DNA from: Saprospiraceae bacterium
GTDB lineage: Bacteria; Bacteroidota; Bacteroidia; Chitinophagales; Saprospiraceae
NCBI GenBank assembly: GCA_958295895.1
Contig: CATQHI010000005.1
Span: 134,501 to 198,500, forward strand
Reading direction: 5' to 3'
Length of the DNA: 64,000 nt
Shown here: one piece after another, positions 34,271 through 43,138 of the stretch
Position numbering within the stretch: the first letter of the stretch is position 1
How the letters are laid out: each line of letters starts with the position of its first letter
Notes under the pieces: model-generated
The model's database searches: none
Told to the model about the DNA's origin: nothing
What the model saw: the letters and a program-made list of their open reading frames with translations, nothing else
Position numbers and translations under genes: made by a program

Positions 34271-36739
34271 TTAGAATTGTTGGTTGTCGCCGCCCTCTTT
34301 CTGGTCCTCGTTGCGCACGCGGCTGCGGCGGTTCTGGGCCTTGAAATCGATGGCACCGAACTTGTGGGTCAGATTGATGCCGAAGCTGCGAAAGGGAATG
34401 GTGAATTCGGAGGTCTGGACAAAGTCCGGCCCACTCAGGTCGGTACCAAATACCTTGTCCTCGCTGAAGGGCTCGATGATGCGGAGGCCCACGGCCGTCC
34501 GCTCGCTGATGTCGTAATTGGCCCCCATACCGAAGATGCTGAAGCCGGGGGTGTTACCCTGTAGGGTCTGCTGGGGCCCGCGGCCGAAGGCGAAGAAGTC
34601 CAGTCGCAGTTTATCGGTGAGGGTGTAGCTGCCGCCGGCGTTGCCGCTGATGACGTTGGCCGAGCGTTCGAGCTCCTCGCCCCCGACGATACCCGTACCG
34701 TTGTAGCGGCCGTAGTTGAAGCTACCCCGCAGCTGTAGTTTCTTGAACAGCGTGAAGGAGGTGAACACATTAGCTCCGTAAGTATCGCTACTGCCGATAT
34801 TGAGGAAGGTAGTGGTACTGGCGATACCCTCGTCCCCCACGCGGAGGAAGGATTCGATAAGGTCCTCGGTCTGGCGCAGGTACACCGAGGCATTGAGTAC
34901 TACCCCCTTGATGTAGGTGTTGTAGGCCAGCTCGTACTGGTTGACGAGCTCGGGCTCCAAATCGGGGTTACCGATTTGCAGGCTGTTAGGGTCGGAAATG
35001 GTGGTGAAGGGGTTGACGTAGAAGAGGCTCGGCCGCTGGATGCGCTCGGTATAGCTAGCCTTCAGGTTGCTGAACTGGTTGAGCTTGCGGTTCAGGATGA
35101 TGCTAGGCAGAAAATTCTGGTAGCTGTTCTCGAAACTAGGGTTCTCACTGCGGAACTCCCCACCGATCTCGGTCGATTCGTAACGGGCACCGGCCACCAG
35201 GCCCCATTTTTCCCCAATGCTTACGTTGAAGCTCAGGTAGGCGGCGTAGACATCCTGGTCATAGAGGAATACGTCCGTCAGGGTAGGATCGTCGCTGAAT
35301 GCACTGTTGTCGTTCGGCTTCACCTGGGTGCGGTAATCGCTGTCGATGCGGCGCAGTACGGCCTTTACGCCGGTCTCCATCTTGATGGCTTCCGACCAGG
35401 GGTGGGTGTAGTCGAGCTGGCCGGTGTACTCCAGGTTGGTGCCGTCGTTGGTGTTGATGAGATCGCGCTGGTAGATGGGCAGGCCGCCGCTCTGGTCGAC
35501 GGTGTTGTCGGTGCGGCTTTCCTGCCCGCTCAGCTGGAAGGCCACGACCAGTTCGCGGCCCTCCTGATCGGGGAAGGTCTTACGGTAGTCCAGGGTAGCG
35601 TCGAAGCCGCTATTGTCGTTCTCGCTGTCGTTGAAGCGGTCGAAGGTGATATTCTCGGCGCTACCGAAATTGTCGATCGTGCCGAAGGTGGTACCGTCGT
35701 TGCTGCGACTAAAGCGATTGTACCGGCCGCTCAGGTTCAGGCTATTGTAAGCGTTGAAGTCGTAAAAGGCACCCAGGTTACCGTTGAGACCGAGGATCTG
35801 GTTTCCGTTGGTCCCCTGCTGGGTAAGGGTACGCACCGGGCGGCCGTCGACCAGGTCGGTGCGCAGAAAGTCGATCGTACCGTCGCGTTTCCAGGACCAG
35901 AAGGCGTTGGCCCCGCCGTTGATCCCGAAGCGTCCTAGCAAGGAATTTACGTTCAGGCCGGCGTTGTTCTGCCGGGTACCGATGCTGGAGTTTACCGTAC
36001 CGGTAAAGCCCTGGGCCTCCTTTTTCTTGGTGATAATGTTGATGATTCCGCCGGAGCCCTCGCCGTCATAGCGGGCCGAGGGGGTGGTGATCACCTCCAC
36101 CGACTTGATCTGGTCGCTCGGGATGCTCTTAAGTGCATCGGCCACGCTGCTGGCGAAGATGGTGGAAGGGCGGCCGTTGACCAGTATGCGGAGGTTCGAG
36201 GAGCCGCGCAGGCTCACGTTGCCCTCTAGGTCGACGCTGAGCAGGGGCACCTTACGTAGCACGTCGCTGGCGTCGCCGCCCGAGTTGGTGGCGTCCTTTT
36301 CGGCGTTGTAGACGAGCTTATCGATGCGGTTTTCCACCAGGGCGGATTCCCCCACTACCTCTACGCCCTCCAGCAAGACGGCGTCGGTACCCAGGGCGAT
36401 CGTGCCGAGGTCCAGATCGGGACTCTTGGGGGTGGTATTCACCTCCGGTAGCGTCTGCTCCTCGTAGCCGATGAAGCTGATACGGAGCTGATAGTTACCC
36501 GTGGGTACGTCGGAGAGGCGGAAGCTGCCGCCGGCCTCGCTAACGGTGCCGGTAATCTGCTTTTCCCCCTCGGCGGAGAGCAGCACGATCGTGGCGTACT
36601 CAACGGGGGTGGCAGAGGCGGCGTCCGTAATGGTGCCCCGGATGCTGCCTTTGATGCCGCTGGTCGCGGCGGGGCGCTGAGCTAGCAGGGTGCCGCTCAG
36701 TAACAGCAGCGTAAGCAGAAGAGTAATCGTGTGTTTCAT
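34271..36739 (-). CDS. TonB-dependent receptor with carboxypeptidase-like regulatory domain
   Basis: The protein has 822 residues: a signal peptide, a carboxypeptidase D regulatory-like domain (about 28-115, GSIRGTITDAASATPVEYATI), a plug domain (about 120-230, with SALVENRIDKLVYNAEKD and GGDASDVLRKVPLLSVD), and a large outer-membrane barrel of the OMP_b-brl_3 type ending FKAQNRRSRVRNEDQ. Unusually for a TonB receptor the extreme C-terminus is charged rather than aromatic. It may import a nutrient or act in envelope sensing. It starts one base after the stop of the upstream MscS-like gene, so the two are cotranscribed. Confidence 0.9.
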   Translation of the reverse strand: MKHTITLLLTLLLLSGTLLAQRPAATSGIKGSIRGTITDAASATPVEYATIVLLSAEGEKQITGTVSEAGGSFRLSDVPTGNYQLRISFIGYEEQTLPEVNTTPKSPDLDLGTIALGTDAVLLEGVEVVGESALVENRIDKLVYNAEKDATNSGGDASDVLRKVPLLSVDLEGNVSLRGSSNLRILVNGRPSTIFASSVADALKSIPSDQIKSVEVITTPSARYDGEGSGGIINIITKKKEAQGFTGTVNSSIGTRQNNAGLNVNSLLGRFGINGGANAFWSWKRDGTIDFLRTDLVDGRPVRTLTQQGTNGNQILGLNGNLGAFYDFNAYNSLNLSGRYNRFSRSNDGTTFGTIDNFGSAENITFDRFNDSENDNSGFDATLDYRKTFPDQEGRELVVAFQLSGQESRTDNTVDQSGGLPIYQRDLINTNDGTNLEYTGQLDYTHPWSEAIKMETGVKAVLRRIDSDYRTQVKPNDNSAFSDDPTLTDVFLYDQDVYAAYLSFNVSIGEKWGLVAGARYESTEIGGEFRSENPSFENSYQNFLPSIILNRKLNQFSNLKASYTERIQRPSLFYVNPFTTISDPNSLQIGNPDLEPELVNQYELAYNTYIKGVVLNASVYLRQTEDLIESFLRVGDEGIASTTTFLNIGSSDTYGANVFTSFTLFKKLQLRGSFNYGRYNGTGIVGGEELERSANVISGNAGGSYTLTDKLRLDFFAFGRGPQQTLQGNTPGFSIFGMGANYDISERTAVGLRIIEPFSEDKVFGTDLSGPDFVQTSEFTIPFRSFGINLTHKFGAIDFKAQNRRSRVRNEDQKEGGDNQQF

Positions 36740-36740
36740 A

Positions 36741-37859
36741 TTAGTGGATATGGCCGTTGTGGGCCGTCGGGGTGGCAGTCAGTTTGGCGGCGAGGTTTTT
36801 ATGCACGAGCGTGCGGTGGGGGAAGGGTATTTCGATGCCTTCCCGATCGAAGCGCTGCTTAATGGATCTATAGAGGTCGTTGCGCATCCGAAAGCCGGTC
36901 ACGTAGGTAGCCGCCCACACCCAGGCCCGCAGGTTGACGCTGCTGTCGCCTAGGCCGATGACCTGTACGTCGACTACCGGCTTGCCGTCCTTCTTCTCCC
37001 GCTCGCTGCGGTTGTCGATGAGGTAGTCGTGGGCCGTAGCCTCCTCGCGCATGATCGCCATGGCCCGGTCGATGTCGGAGTCGTAGCTGATGCCGATCTC
37101 GACAAACTCGCAGGTCCGGTACTCGGTGAGGGTGTAGTTCTCGATTTTCTCCTTGTTGATGATGGCATTGGGGATCACGACGCGCTTATTTTGGAAATTA
37201 TTGATGACGGTATGGCGAAGGGTAAGGTCCTCGACGCGGCCCACGGTATCGGTTACCTTGATCACGTCACCCAGGCGAAAGGGCTTGAAGAAGGCGATGA
37301 ATAGCCCCCCGATCACATTAGCGAAGGCCTCCTGGGCGGCCACACCGATGATGAGGGCCAGCACACCGGCACCGGTTAGGGCGGTGGTGGCCAGGTCGCG
37401 GGCGGCGGGAATGGCTAGGGCCGCCAGGACGATGCCCGTGGCGTAGATGCCCACCGTAGCCAGGGAGTTGAGGTATTTGTAGGTCGTAGTATCCTGCCGA
37501 TCGCGGAGGCTGGTGGCCTTGATCCGTCGGTCGAAAAAGGCGCTCACCACCGCGGAAAGAATGATTGTAGCCATCATTACAAAGGCGATCCAGGTCACCC
37601 GCAGGATGTGCTGGTTCATCGCGGCGAACTGCTCGCGGTCCAGAAAGGCATAGCTGATCAAGCCGGCCCCGAGCACCAAGACGAAGACCTTCAGGATCTT
37701 GCGGATAGTGGGAAGCACCACCGGCTTTTTACCCCGTGCCTCCAGCCGGTGGATGACCATTCGGATACCGAAGTGGGCTCCCGACCACAGCAGCGCTACT
37801 GTAAGTATGACGAGGATGATCCAGGTGATGTCCTGAGTAGTGAGGGTGAGTGATTCCAT
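36741..37859 (-). CDS. MscS-family mechanosensitive channel
   Basis: The protein has 372 residues from MESLTLTTQDITW. Four transmembrane helices occur; the pore helix TM3 reads LTGAGVLALIIGVAAQEAFANVIGG (in two parts), and the MscS beta domain follows (GDVIKVTDTVGRVEDLTLRHTVI, KRVVIPNAIINKEKIENYT). The C-terminal alpha/beta domain includes DSSVNLRAWVWA. It would open under hypo-osmotic stress. It leads a two-gene unit with the TonB receptor and has a GTTC-N10-GAAC site upstream. Confidence 0.92.
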   Translation of the reverse strand: MESLTLTTQDITWIILVILTVALLWSGAHFGIRMVIHRLEARGKKPVVLPTIRKILKVFVLVLGAGLISYAFLDREQFAAMNQHILRVTWIAFVMMATIILSAVVSAFFDRRIKATSLRDRQDTTTYKYLNSLATVGIYATGIVLAALAIPAARDLATTALTGAGVLALIIGVAAQEAFANVIGGLFIAFFKPFRLGDVIKVTDTVGRVEDLTLRHTVINNFQNKRVVIPNAIINKEKIENYTLTEYRTCEFVEIGISYDSDIDRAMAIMREEATAHDYLIDNRSEREKKDGKPVVDVQVIGLGDSSVNLRAWVWAATYVTGFRMRNDLYRSIKQRFDREGIEIPFPHRTLVHKNLAAKLTATPTAHNGHIH

Positions 37860-37903
37860 TAGCACGGTGGTCGTGGCTAACTAACAACACTTCTGTTCGT
37901 ATA

Positions 37904-37921
37904 GTTCTCTTGATACAGAAC
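37904..37921 (-). promoter_or_regulatory. GTTC-N10-GAAC site in the mscS/GH92 divergent promoter region
   Basis: On the minus strand GTTCT-GTATCAAG-AGAAC with perfect 5-bp arms, 45-62 bases before the MscS-like ATG. The flanking sequence is shared with the site upstream of the sigma factor gene. Confidence 0.5.
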
Positions 37922-37945
37922 TAATTATACTATGACGCAAAAGCG

Positions 37946-37966
37946 TTGCACCTGCGGCCCCGCCCC
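37946..37966 (+). repeat. Dispersed 17-bp motif copy, upstream of GH92 gene
   Basis: TTGCACCTGCGGCCCCGCCCC, exact core match, 35 bases before the likely ATG of the GH92-like gene. It falls in the untranslated leader if that start is right. Confidence 0.88.
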
Positions 37967-38000
37967 ATTTGGTACCTTACCTGCCTTAATCGTAGGAATT

Positions 38001-40286
38001 ATGCCGGGTCGTCACTTCATACTAGCCCTTCTGCTGTTGTACCTACCCGTCCTGTACGGACAGCCAACTCGCCGGCCCGTAGACTACGTCAACCCCCTCA
38101 CCGACACCCACCAGTCCCGCTGGTTCTACTTCTCCTCGGCCAGCCGACCCTTCGGCATGGTCAACCTCAGCCCGGACACCAACGTCAAAGGCAGCTGGAA
38201 CTCGGGCTACCTCTACGACAGCACCACCGTACGCTGCTTCAGTCACGTACACGCCTGGCAGCTCAGCGGCGTACCGGTCATGCCGACGACGGGCGAGATG
38301 CTGGGTCACCGGGGCATGGACGCTACCCAGAGCAGCTTCTCCCACACCACGGAGCAGGTCACGCCGGGCTACCATAAGCTCCACCTCGACCGCTACGACG
38401 TGGACGTAGAGCTCACCTCCACCACCCGCGTGGGTCTGCATCGCTACCGCTTCAACGGGGAGGGCGCGCGCCACCTACTTTTCGACACCGGGGCCTTCCT
38501 GGCGCACGATTCGACCGACTATAGCCTGGTACGCCGCGTCTCGCCCCGCGAGTTGGAGGGCTACGTGATCATGGGGCCTACCCACCGCCGTCCGAAACCC
38601 GTAAAACTCTACTTCATCGCGCAGCTGGACCGGGACATAACCGCCTTCGGGGGGTGGCGGGCGGGGACGCAGGTGCAAACCAATGGCGAGGTGGCCGGTA
38701 AGGACGTGGGGGCCTTCGTCAGCTTTGACTCCACGCTTACCGAGCTACACCTCAAAGTGGCCCTCTCGTACACTTCCCTCGCGGCTGCCCGCGCTAACCT
38801 TGCTGCCGAACTTCCGCACTGGGACTTCGAGCGGGTACGCCAGGAGTCCCGGGAGGAATGGAACGAGATGCTGAGCCGGGTGGAGGTAAGCGGCGGCACC
38901 GAGGCGCGTACCGTTAAGCTCTACACCGACCTCTGGCATGCCCTACTGGGCCGGCGCATCATGAGTGACGTGGACGGCTCCTACGTTGACAATACCGGTG
39001 ACACCGCCGTGGTGCGCGTGGCTAGTAACGGCTACCCGCACTATAATTTCGACGCCTGGTGGGGCAGTCACTGGTCGCTTAATATCCTCTGGTCGCTGGT
39101 CTACCCCGAGATCATGGCCGGCTTCTGTAACACCATGGTGGATATGTACCGCAACGGGGGGCTGATCCCGCGGGGGCCCTCGGGAGGGAACTACACTTAC
39201 GTGATGATCGGCGACCCGGCAGTGAGCTTCTTCGCCGCGGCGCTGAATAAGGGAATTGACGACTTTGATGTCGAAGCAGCCTACGAGGGCCTGCGCAAAA
39301 ATGCCTTCGTAGGGGGCATCCGTGACCACGCCGGCTACGAGCACCGCACGCCGGCCTTCGGGGGTGGGATGCAGTACTACGAGGAGCGCGGCTACGTACC
39401 GGAGGGGATTCCTGGCCCCGGGGGGCACAAGGACGGTGCGAGTATGACGCTGGAATACGCCTACCAGGATTGGTGCCTCGCCCAGATCGCCAAGCGGCTT
39501 GGTAAGGAGGAGGACTACGCGTTTTTTCTGACTCGCTCGCAGAACTATCGCAACGTTTGGAACCCCGCTACCGGCTATATGCACCCCCGGGAACTGGATG
39601 GGAGCTGGATGAAGGACTTCTCCCCGGTGGTGGATAGCTTCAGTGCCCGTGGCTTCTGCGAGGCGAACTCGGCGATCTACAGCCACTACGTGCCCTACGA
39701 TGTGCCCGGACTGATGGAGCTCTTCGGGGGGCAGCAGGCCTACGTTGATTCCCTGAACAGCTCCTTCGAGCGGGCGGCGGCGGACTGGCTGAAGTCGGCC
39801 GATAAGGTACACGCCGCCAACTGGGTCGACTACGGCAATCAGCCCGGAACCGCCATGGCCCACCTCTTTAACGTGGCCGGCGCACCCTGGCTCAGCCAAA
39901 AGTGGGTGCGCGCCATCAAGGACACCTACGCCGATACTACGGCCTACGGGGGCTACCACGGCGATGAGGACCAGGGGCAGATGGGCGCGCTGGGGGTGCT
40001 GATGGCCGTGGGACTGTTCAGTGTGGACGGCAGTGCGGCGGTGGCGCCCAGCTACGAGGTAACTACTCCGGTATTTAAGCGAGTGGTGTTGCACCTCAAT
40101 CCGGACTACTATTCAGGCGGGCGATTCGTGCTGCGGGTAGTGGGCGAGCCGGAGACGGACATCTACATTCAATCCCTGGAACTAGACGGAGTGCCGTGGC
40201 AGGGCGTGCGCATACCGTTTGACCGGGTGCGTACTGGAGGAGCGCTAGTTCTACGGGTAGGCGCACGGCCAGTGAGGCAGCGATAA
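38001..40286 (+). CDS. Glycoside hydrolase family 92-like alpha-mannosidase, secreted
   Basis: The protein has 761 residues from MPGRHFILALLLLYLPVLYG (signal peptide); a longer frame from 37932 reads through a repeat motif and is rejected. The N-terminal beta-sandwich (VNPLTDTHQSRWFYFSSASRP, HVHAWQLSGVPVMP) and the alpha-toroid with GYHGDEDQGQMGALGVL match GH92 exo-alpha-mannosidases, which are calcium-dependent and cut alpha-1,2/1,3/1,6-linked mannose. In this copy the usual DDLGQMS-type motif reads DEDQGQMG. An exact dispersed-motif copy at 38660-38680 encodes RAGTQVQ in a loop. No TonB/SusD pair is adjacent, so it is not in a classic polysaccharide utilisation locus. Confidence 0.85.
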   Translation: MPGRHFILALLLLYLPVLYGQPTRRPVDYVNPLTDTHQSRWFYFSSASRPFGMVNLSPDTNVKGSWNSGYLYDSTTVRCFSHVHAWQLSGVPVMPTTGEMLGHRGMDATQSSFSHTTEQVTPGYHKLHLDRYDVDVELTSTTRVGLHRYRFNGEGARHLLFDTGAFLAHDSTDYSLVRRVSPRELEGYVIMGPTHRRPKPVKLYFIAQLDRDITAFGGWRAGTQVQTNGEVAGKDVGAFVSFDSTLTELHLKVALSYTSLAAARANLAAELPHWDFERVRQESREEWNEMLSRVEVSGGTEARTVKLYTDLWHALLGRRIMSDVDGSYVDNTGDTAVVRVASNGYPHYNFDAWWGSHWSLNILWSLVYPEIMAGFCNTMVDMYRNGGLIPRGPSGGNYTYVMIGDPAVSFFAAALNKGIDDFDVEAAYEGLRKNAFVGGIRDHAGYEHRTPAFGGGMQYYEERGYVPEGIPGPGGHKDGASMTLEYAYQDWCLAQIAKRLGKEEDYAFFLTRSQNYRNVWNPATGYMHPRELDGSWMKDFSPVVDSFSARGFCEANSAIYSHYVPYDVPGLMELFGGQQAYVDSLNSSFERAAADWLKSADKVHAANWVDYGNQPGTAMAHLFNVAGAPWLSQKWVRAIKDTYADTTAYGGYHGDEDQGQMGALGVLMAVGLFSVDGSAAVAPSYEVTTPVFKRVVLHLNPDYYSGGRFVLRVVGEPETDIYIQSLELDGVPWQGVRIPFDRVRTGGALVLRVGARPVRQR
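38660..38680 (-). repeat. Dispersed 17-bp motif copy, inside GH92 gene
   Basis: GTTTGCACCTGCGTCCCCGCC on the minus strand, exact core match (T variant), within coding sequence for AGTQVQ. Confidence 0.86.
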
Positions 40287-40315
40287 AATGATGGGGAATA
40301 AGATTTTGTGGTTAA

Positions 40316-40335
40316 TTTTCCCAACATTGGGAAAA
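40316..40335. promoter_or_regulatory. Palindrome upstream of the Thr/Gly-rich lipoprotein gene
   Basis: TTTTCCCAA-CA-TTGGGAAAA, perfect 9-bp arms. GTTC-N8-GAAC follows immediately at 40336-40351. It may terminate the GH92 transcript or act as an operator for the lipoprotein gene 43 bases downstream. Confidence 0.45.
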
Positions 40336-40377
40336 GTTCGGAGTTTTGAACCCACATCTAACTAACCAACAAACAAC

Positions 40378-41247
40378 ATGAAACAGCTACTCTCTGTAGG
40401 GTTCGCGCTACTCCTCCTGGCCTGTAGCCCGCGCACTACTACCAACACTAACGGTACCACTACTCCCGGTACCATCACCCCTTCTACTACTACCGGTCGT
40501 AATGGCGCAACGGGCAGCACCGGTACGGGGGGATACGGCGCTAATAGCACCAGTACGACCGGTTCTGATATGAGTGGTTCCGGCACTACGGGTACGGGCA
40601 CTACTGGAACGGGTACCACCGGTACCGGCACCACGACGGGTGGGTACGGCACAACTGGTACAACAGGTACGACCGGCGCGGGTACCACCGGCACCACGAC
40701 GGGAGGTTACGGTACAACTGGTACGGGTACCACTACAACGGGTACAAACGGATCTACGACTGGAGGATATGGTACGACTGGTACGGGCACTACCGGTACT
40801 ACCGCAACGGGTACGACTGGCTCCACGACCGGGGGATACGGCACGACTAGCACGGGAACCACTGGTACAGGCACGACTACCTACGGCAGCGATGGAACTA
40901 GTATGAGCAATGACGGTCCGGGTGCTGATGAGACCCTCCAGCATACCATGAATGAGGTAAAGTCTAATGGAGGCAACATAACCGCCATACCCAGCAGCGC
41001 CGCCGTATCGATCATCGACTCCTGGATCAGCAAGCTACGGGACGTGGACGACAGCGACGGCATCGTCTCTAACCTGGAGAGACTCAAAGGCGAGCTAAGC
41101 AACAGTAGTAGCATCGACGGAGCTAAGGTCTCGCAACTGCTCTCCAGTCTGGCTAGCGAAACCCGTGAGCTTGCCAGTGACGACGAAAGCTTTACCGCCC
41201 TGGCCAACGCACTGGATTCCGGGGCTTCTAAGCTGAGTGGAAAGTAG
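40378..41247 (+). CDS. Lipoprotein with long Thr/Gly repeat region and conserved C-terminal domain
   Basis: The protein has 289 residues: a lipoprotein signal (FALLLLACSPR), about 160 residues of almost pure Thr/Gly/Tyr repeats built from units such as TGGYGTTGTGTTG, and a C-terminal helical domain of about 80 residues (SIIDSWISKLRDVDDSDGIVSNL). The same C-terminal domain recurs in the next gene and in a truncated copy near 47 kb. The repeat is probably a flexible, possibly glycosylated spacer at the cell surface (Thr-rich), which is inference. DNA of the repeat (about 40440-40880) is low-complexity and prone to slippage. Confidence 0.75.
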   Translation: MKQLLSVGFALLLLACSPRTTTNTNGTTTPGTITPSTTTGRNGATGSTGTGGYGANSTSTTGSDMSGSGTTGTGTTGTGTTGTGTTTGGYGTTGTTGTTGAGTTGTTTGGYGTTGTGTTTTGTNGSTTGGYGTTGTGTTGTTATGTTGSTTGGYGTTSTGTTGTGTTTYGSDGTSMSNDGPGADETLQHTMNEVKSNGGNITAIPSSAAVSIIDSWISKLRDVDDSDGIVSNLERLKGELSNSSSIDGAKVSQLLSSLASETRELASDDESFTALANALDSGASKLSGK

Positions 41248-41274
41248 ACCCATCAATTTTACCCCAGTGTTAAA

Positions 41275-41308
41275 AAGTGGCCCTACAGCATGCGCTGTGG
41301 GGCTACTT
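41275..41308 (+). terminator. Intrinsic terminator after the Thr/Gly-rich lipoprotein gene
   Basis: AAGTGGCCCTACAGC pairs with GCTGTGGGGCTACTT (two wobble pairs) around an ATGC loop, followed by TTGTTTTA. Confidence 0.85.
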
Positions 41309-41446
41309 TGTTTTAGGCTCCCCGCTGGATAGTGGTCTCACAACGTAGAAGCCAAACACGGAAACTGGGGGAGGCAAAATAATTCACAACATTGCGTGCA
41401 AATCTTGGTTCCACTTAAAACCTTTCAAACCAAACCAACAACTATT

Positions 41447-41971
41447 ATGCGACAGTTTATTCTTCTCGTGTTTGCCTTTGCGATTCTGGCCTGTAGCCCA
41501 CGGCCCAATGATGGCGATGCCAACACTACCACCGACGACCAAACCCGCCCCATGACGGACCGCGAGGTTAATCCCCAGGGCCTCGACAATGAGGACATGA
41601 CCGACGGCATCGACCCCAACCAGAGCATGGATGCAGACGCCATGGGTGGCACGGATGCCCAGGTACAACAGACCATGGACGCCGTGCAGGGTGCCGGTGG
41701 TGACATCACCGCCCTGGCTCCCAGCGCCGCCGTTTCCAACATCGACTCCTGGATCTCTAAGCTTGACGGTATGGACGGTACCGACGGTATCGTCTCCAAT
41801 CTGCGCACCCTTAAGGACGAGCTCGGTGCCAGCACCATTGATGGCGGCAAAGTATCCGGTCTGCTCTCGCAGCTCGCTAGCGAGACCCGCGAGGTAGGCA
41901 GCGGCAACCAGGGCCTGACCATGCTGGCCAGTGCGCTTGACGCCGGCGCTAGCAAGCTGGGTGGTAAGTAA
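41447..41971 (+). CDS. Lipoprotein, short paralogue of the Thr/Gly-rich protein
   Basis: The protein has 174 residues from MRQFILLVFAFAILACSPR (lipobox at ILAC). In place of the Thr/Gly region there is an acidic, Asp/Asn/Met-rich linker of about 60 residues. The C-terminal domain (SNIDSWISKLDGMDGTDGIV to SALDAGASKLGGK) closely resembles that of the preceding gene. The 3' half plus terminator is duplicated at 46922-47251. Function is unknown; no enzymatic motif is present. Confidence 0.75.
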   Translation: MRQFILLVFAFAILACSPRPNDGDANTTTDDQTRPMTDREVNPQGLDNEDMTDGIDPNQSMDADAMGGTDAQVQQTMDAVQGAGGDITALAPSAAVSNIDSWISKLDGMDGTDGIVSNLRTLKDELGASTIDGGKVSGLLSQLASETREVGSGNQGLTMLASALDAGASKLGGK

Positions 41972-42005
41972 TCCTTAGCTACACTCGTAGTACTGACTAC
42001 GGATA

Positions 42006-42042
42006 ATAGCCCTGCGGCCTTTGGCTGTGGGGCTATTTTTTT
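42006..42042 (+). terminator. Intrinsic terminator, original copy
   Basis: ATAGCCCTGCGGCC, TTT, GGCTGTGGGGCTAT followed by seven T's. A near-identical copy lies at 47203-47240. Confidence 0.88.
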
Positions 42043-42073
42043 GGGGGTGGGTTATGGGTCCTGGCATAGGACA

Positions 42074-43138
42074 TTAGTCTCCATCTGCATCGTTGACCGT
42101 CAATACCACGCCAATCGCGCTGCTCAGATCGACCCGTATGAGCACTAGCAGCGCCCGGAGATCATCTACTAAAGCACGAACAGCAACGGGATTGGTGAGA
42201 AGAAGGTGGTTCAGGTCAACATCGCCAAGGTCCTGCAGTTGAGAATCTACGCGTTCGATCGCCTCATTGATGGCCGGACCGACTGACTTATTACCCAGTA
42301 CTAACAGGTAGTCATCAAAGCCATAGTCGGTGATGCGCTCCGCCCCCCCGTAGTATGCCCGTTTCCACTCACCGAATCCAGCGCGTAAGCAGTCGCTAGA
42401 AAGATCAGCATAGGGGGTTTCAACGGCTTGCGGATTGATGGCTGTTCCATTCAGCTCGCCCAGCGGAGCCCGTAGGCGAAATCGGATGCTCTTGTCAAGA
42501 TATGCAATCAGACCGTTAGTAAAGATATTCTGGCCGCCGTCAGTGCTCAGTGTAGAATTGGAAGTAAAGTCCGGCCCGGCTTCCTTCCAGCGCCGTTGTA
42601 GCTCACGGGCAGTGGTGAGTAGGTAGCGAGTGGTAGCTCGTAGGTAAGCCCGCCGGGAGGGGTTGGTAGAAAGGGCAGTCAGGGCTCCATCACCGAAGAG
42701 CAGGTACTCGAGGGCAGCCAGCCCAACGACGGAGGAACCCTTAGCGGCAATAAAGGCCTCGTCGATGGGCTCGCCCGTTAATAGCTTTTCTTCCAGCGAG
42801 ACAGTGTCCGCTGGCCAGCGGTGGATGCGGGTGGCGAGGAAGAAATCGCCTACCGGGCCAAAATCATAGACCTCACAGCGCTTCCACTGTAAGGTAGCTA
42901 CCCGCCAGGAAGCCTGCACCGCCATAAGCCCGGCCGAGGAGGGGGCTTCACTGAATACCTCGGTAGTGTTCAGAAGGGCTTCCGTAGCGGCTACGAAGTC
43001 GCCGTGACTGGGTAACACCCCGTTTTGGTACACCGATACCAGCTGCTGGCCCCGCGGGTCGGCATAGTCAGGGGAGTTAGCATCGGAGTTCTCACAACCG
43101 AGTGCAACTAAGAGCAGAAGCAGCAGGAGATAGTGCAT
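42074..43138 (-). CDS. Imelysin-family lipoprotein (third gene of iron-related operon)
   Basis: A 354-residue lipoprotein (LLLLVALGC). Two helical-bundle halves of the imelysin/insulin-cleaving M75 fold are seen: ASWRVATLQWKRCEVYDFGP, and GLAALEYLLFGDG, which corresponds to the GxHxxE site of the family but lacks its His. Imelysin-like proteins sit in iron-regulated operons and are thought to aid iron or haem handling rather than act as peptidases. The start ATG overlaps the stop of the di-haem gene, so translation is coupled. Confidence 0.85.
   Translation of the reverse strand: MHYLLLLLLLVALGCENSDANSPDYADPRGQQLVSVYQNGVLPSHGDFVAATEALLNTTEVFSEAPSSAGLMAVQASWRVATLQWKRCEVYDFGPVGDFFLATRIHRWPADTVSLEEKLLTGEPIDEAFIAAKGSSVVGLAALEYLLFGDGALTALSTNPSRRAYLRATTRYLLTTARELQRRWKEAGPDFTSNSTLSTDGGQNIFTNGLIAYLDKSIRFRLRAPLGELNGTAINPQAVETPYADLSSDCLRAGFGEWKRAYYGGAERITDYGFDDYLLVLGNKSVGPAINEAIERVDSQLQDLGDVDLNHLLLTNPVAVRALVDDLRALLVLIRVDLSSAIGVVLTVNDADGD

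Noticed and set aside
37932-38000. Upstream start of the GH92 gene at 37932
   Set aside because: It would place KRCTCGPAP, encoded by the dispersed motif, before the signal peptide; ATG 38001 gives a normal signal peptide.
38943-40094. A 383-residue ORF antisense to the GH92 gene
   Set aside because: It has His/Val/Gly-rich random composition typical of the reverse strand of a GC-rich gene, and the sense frame has clear family motifs.
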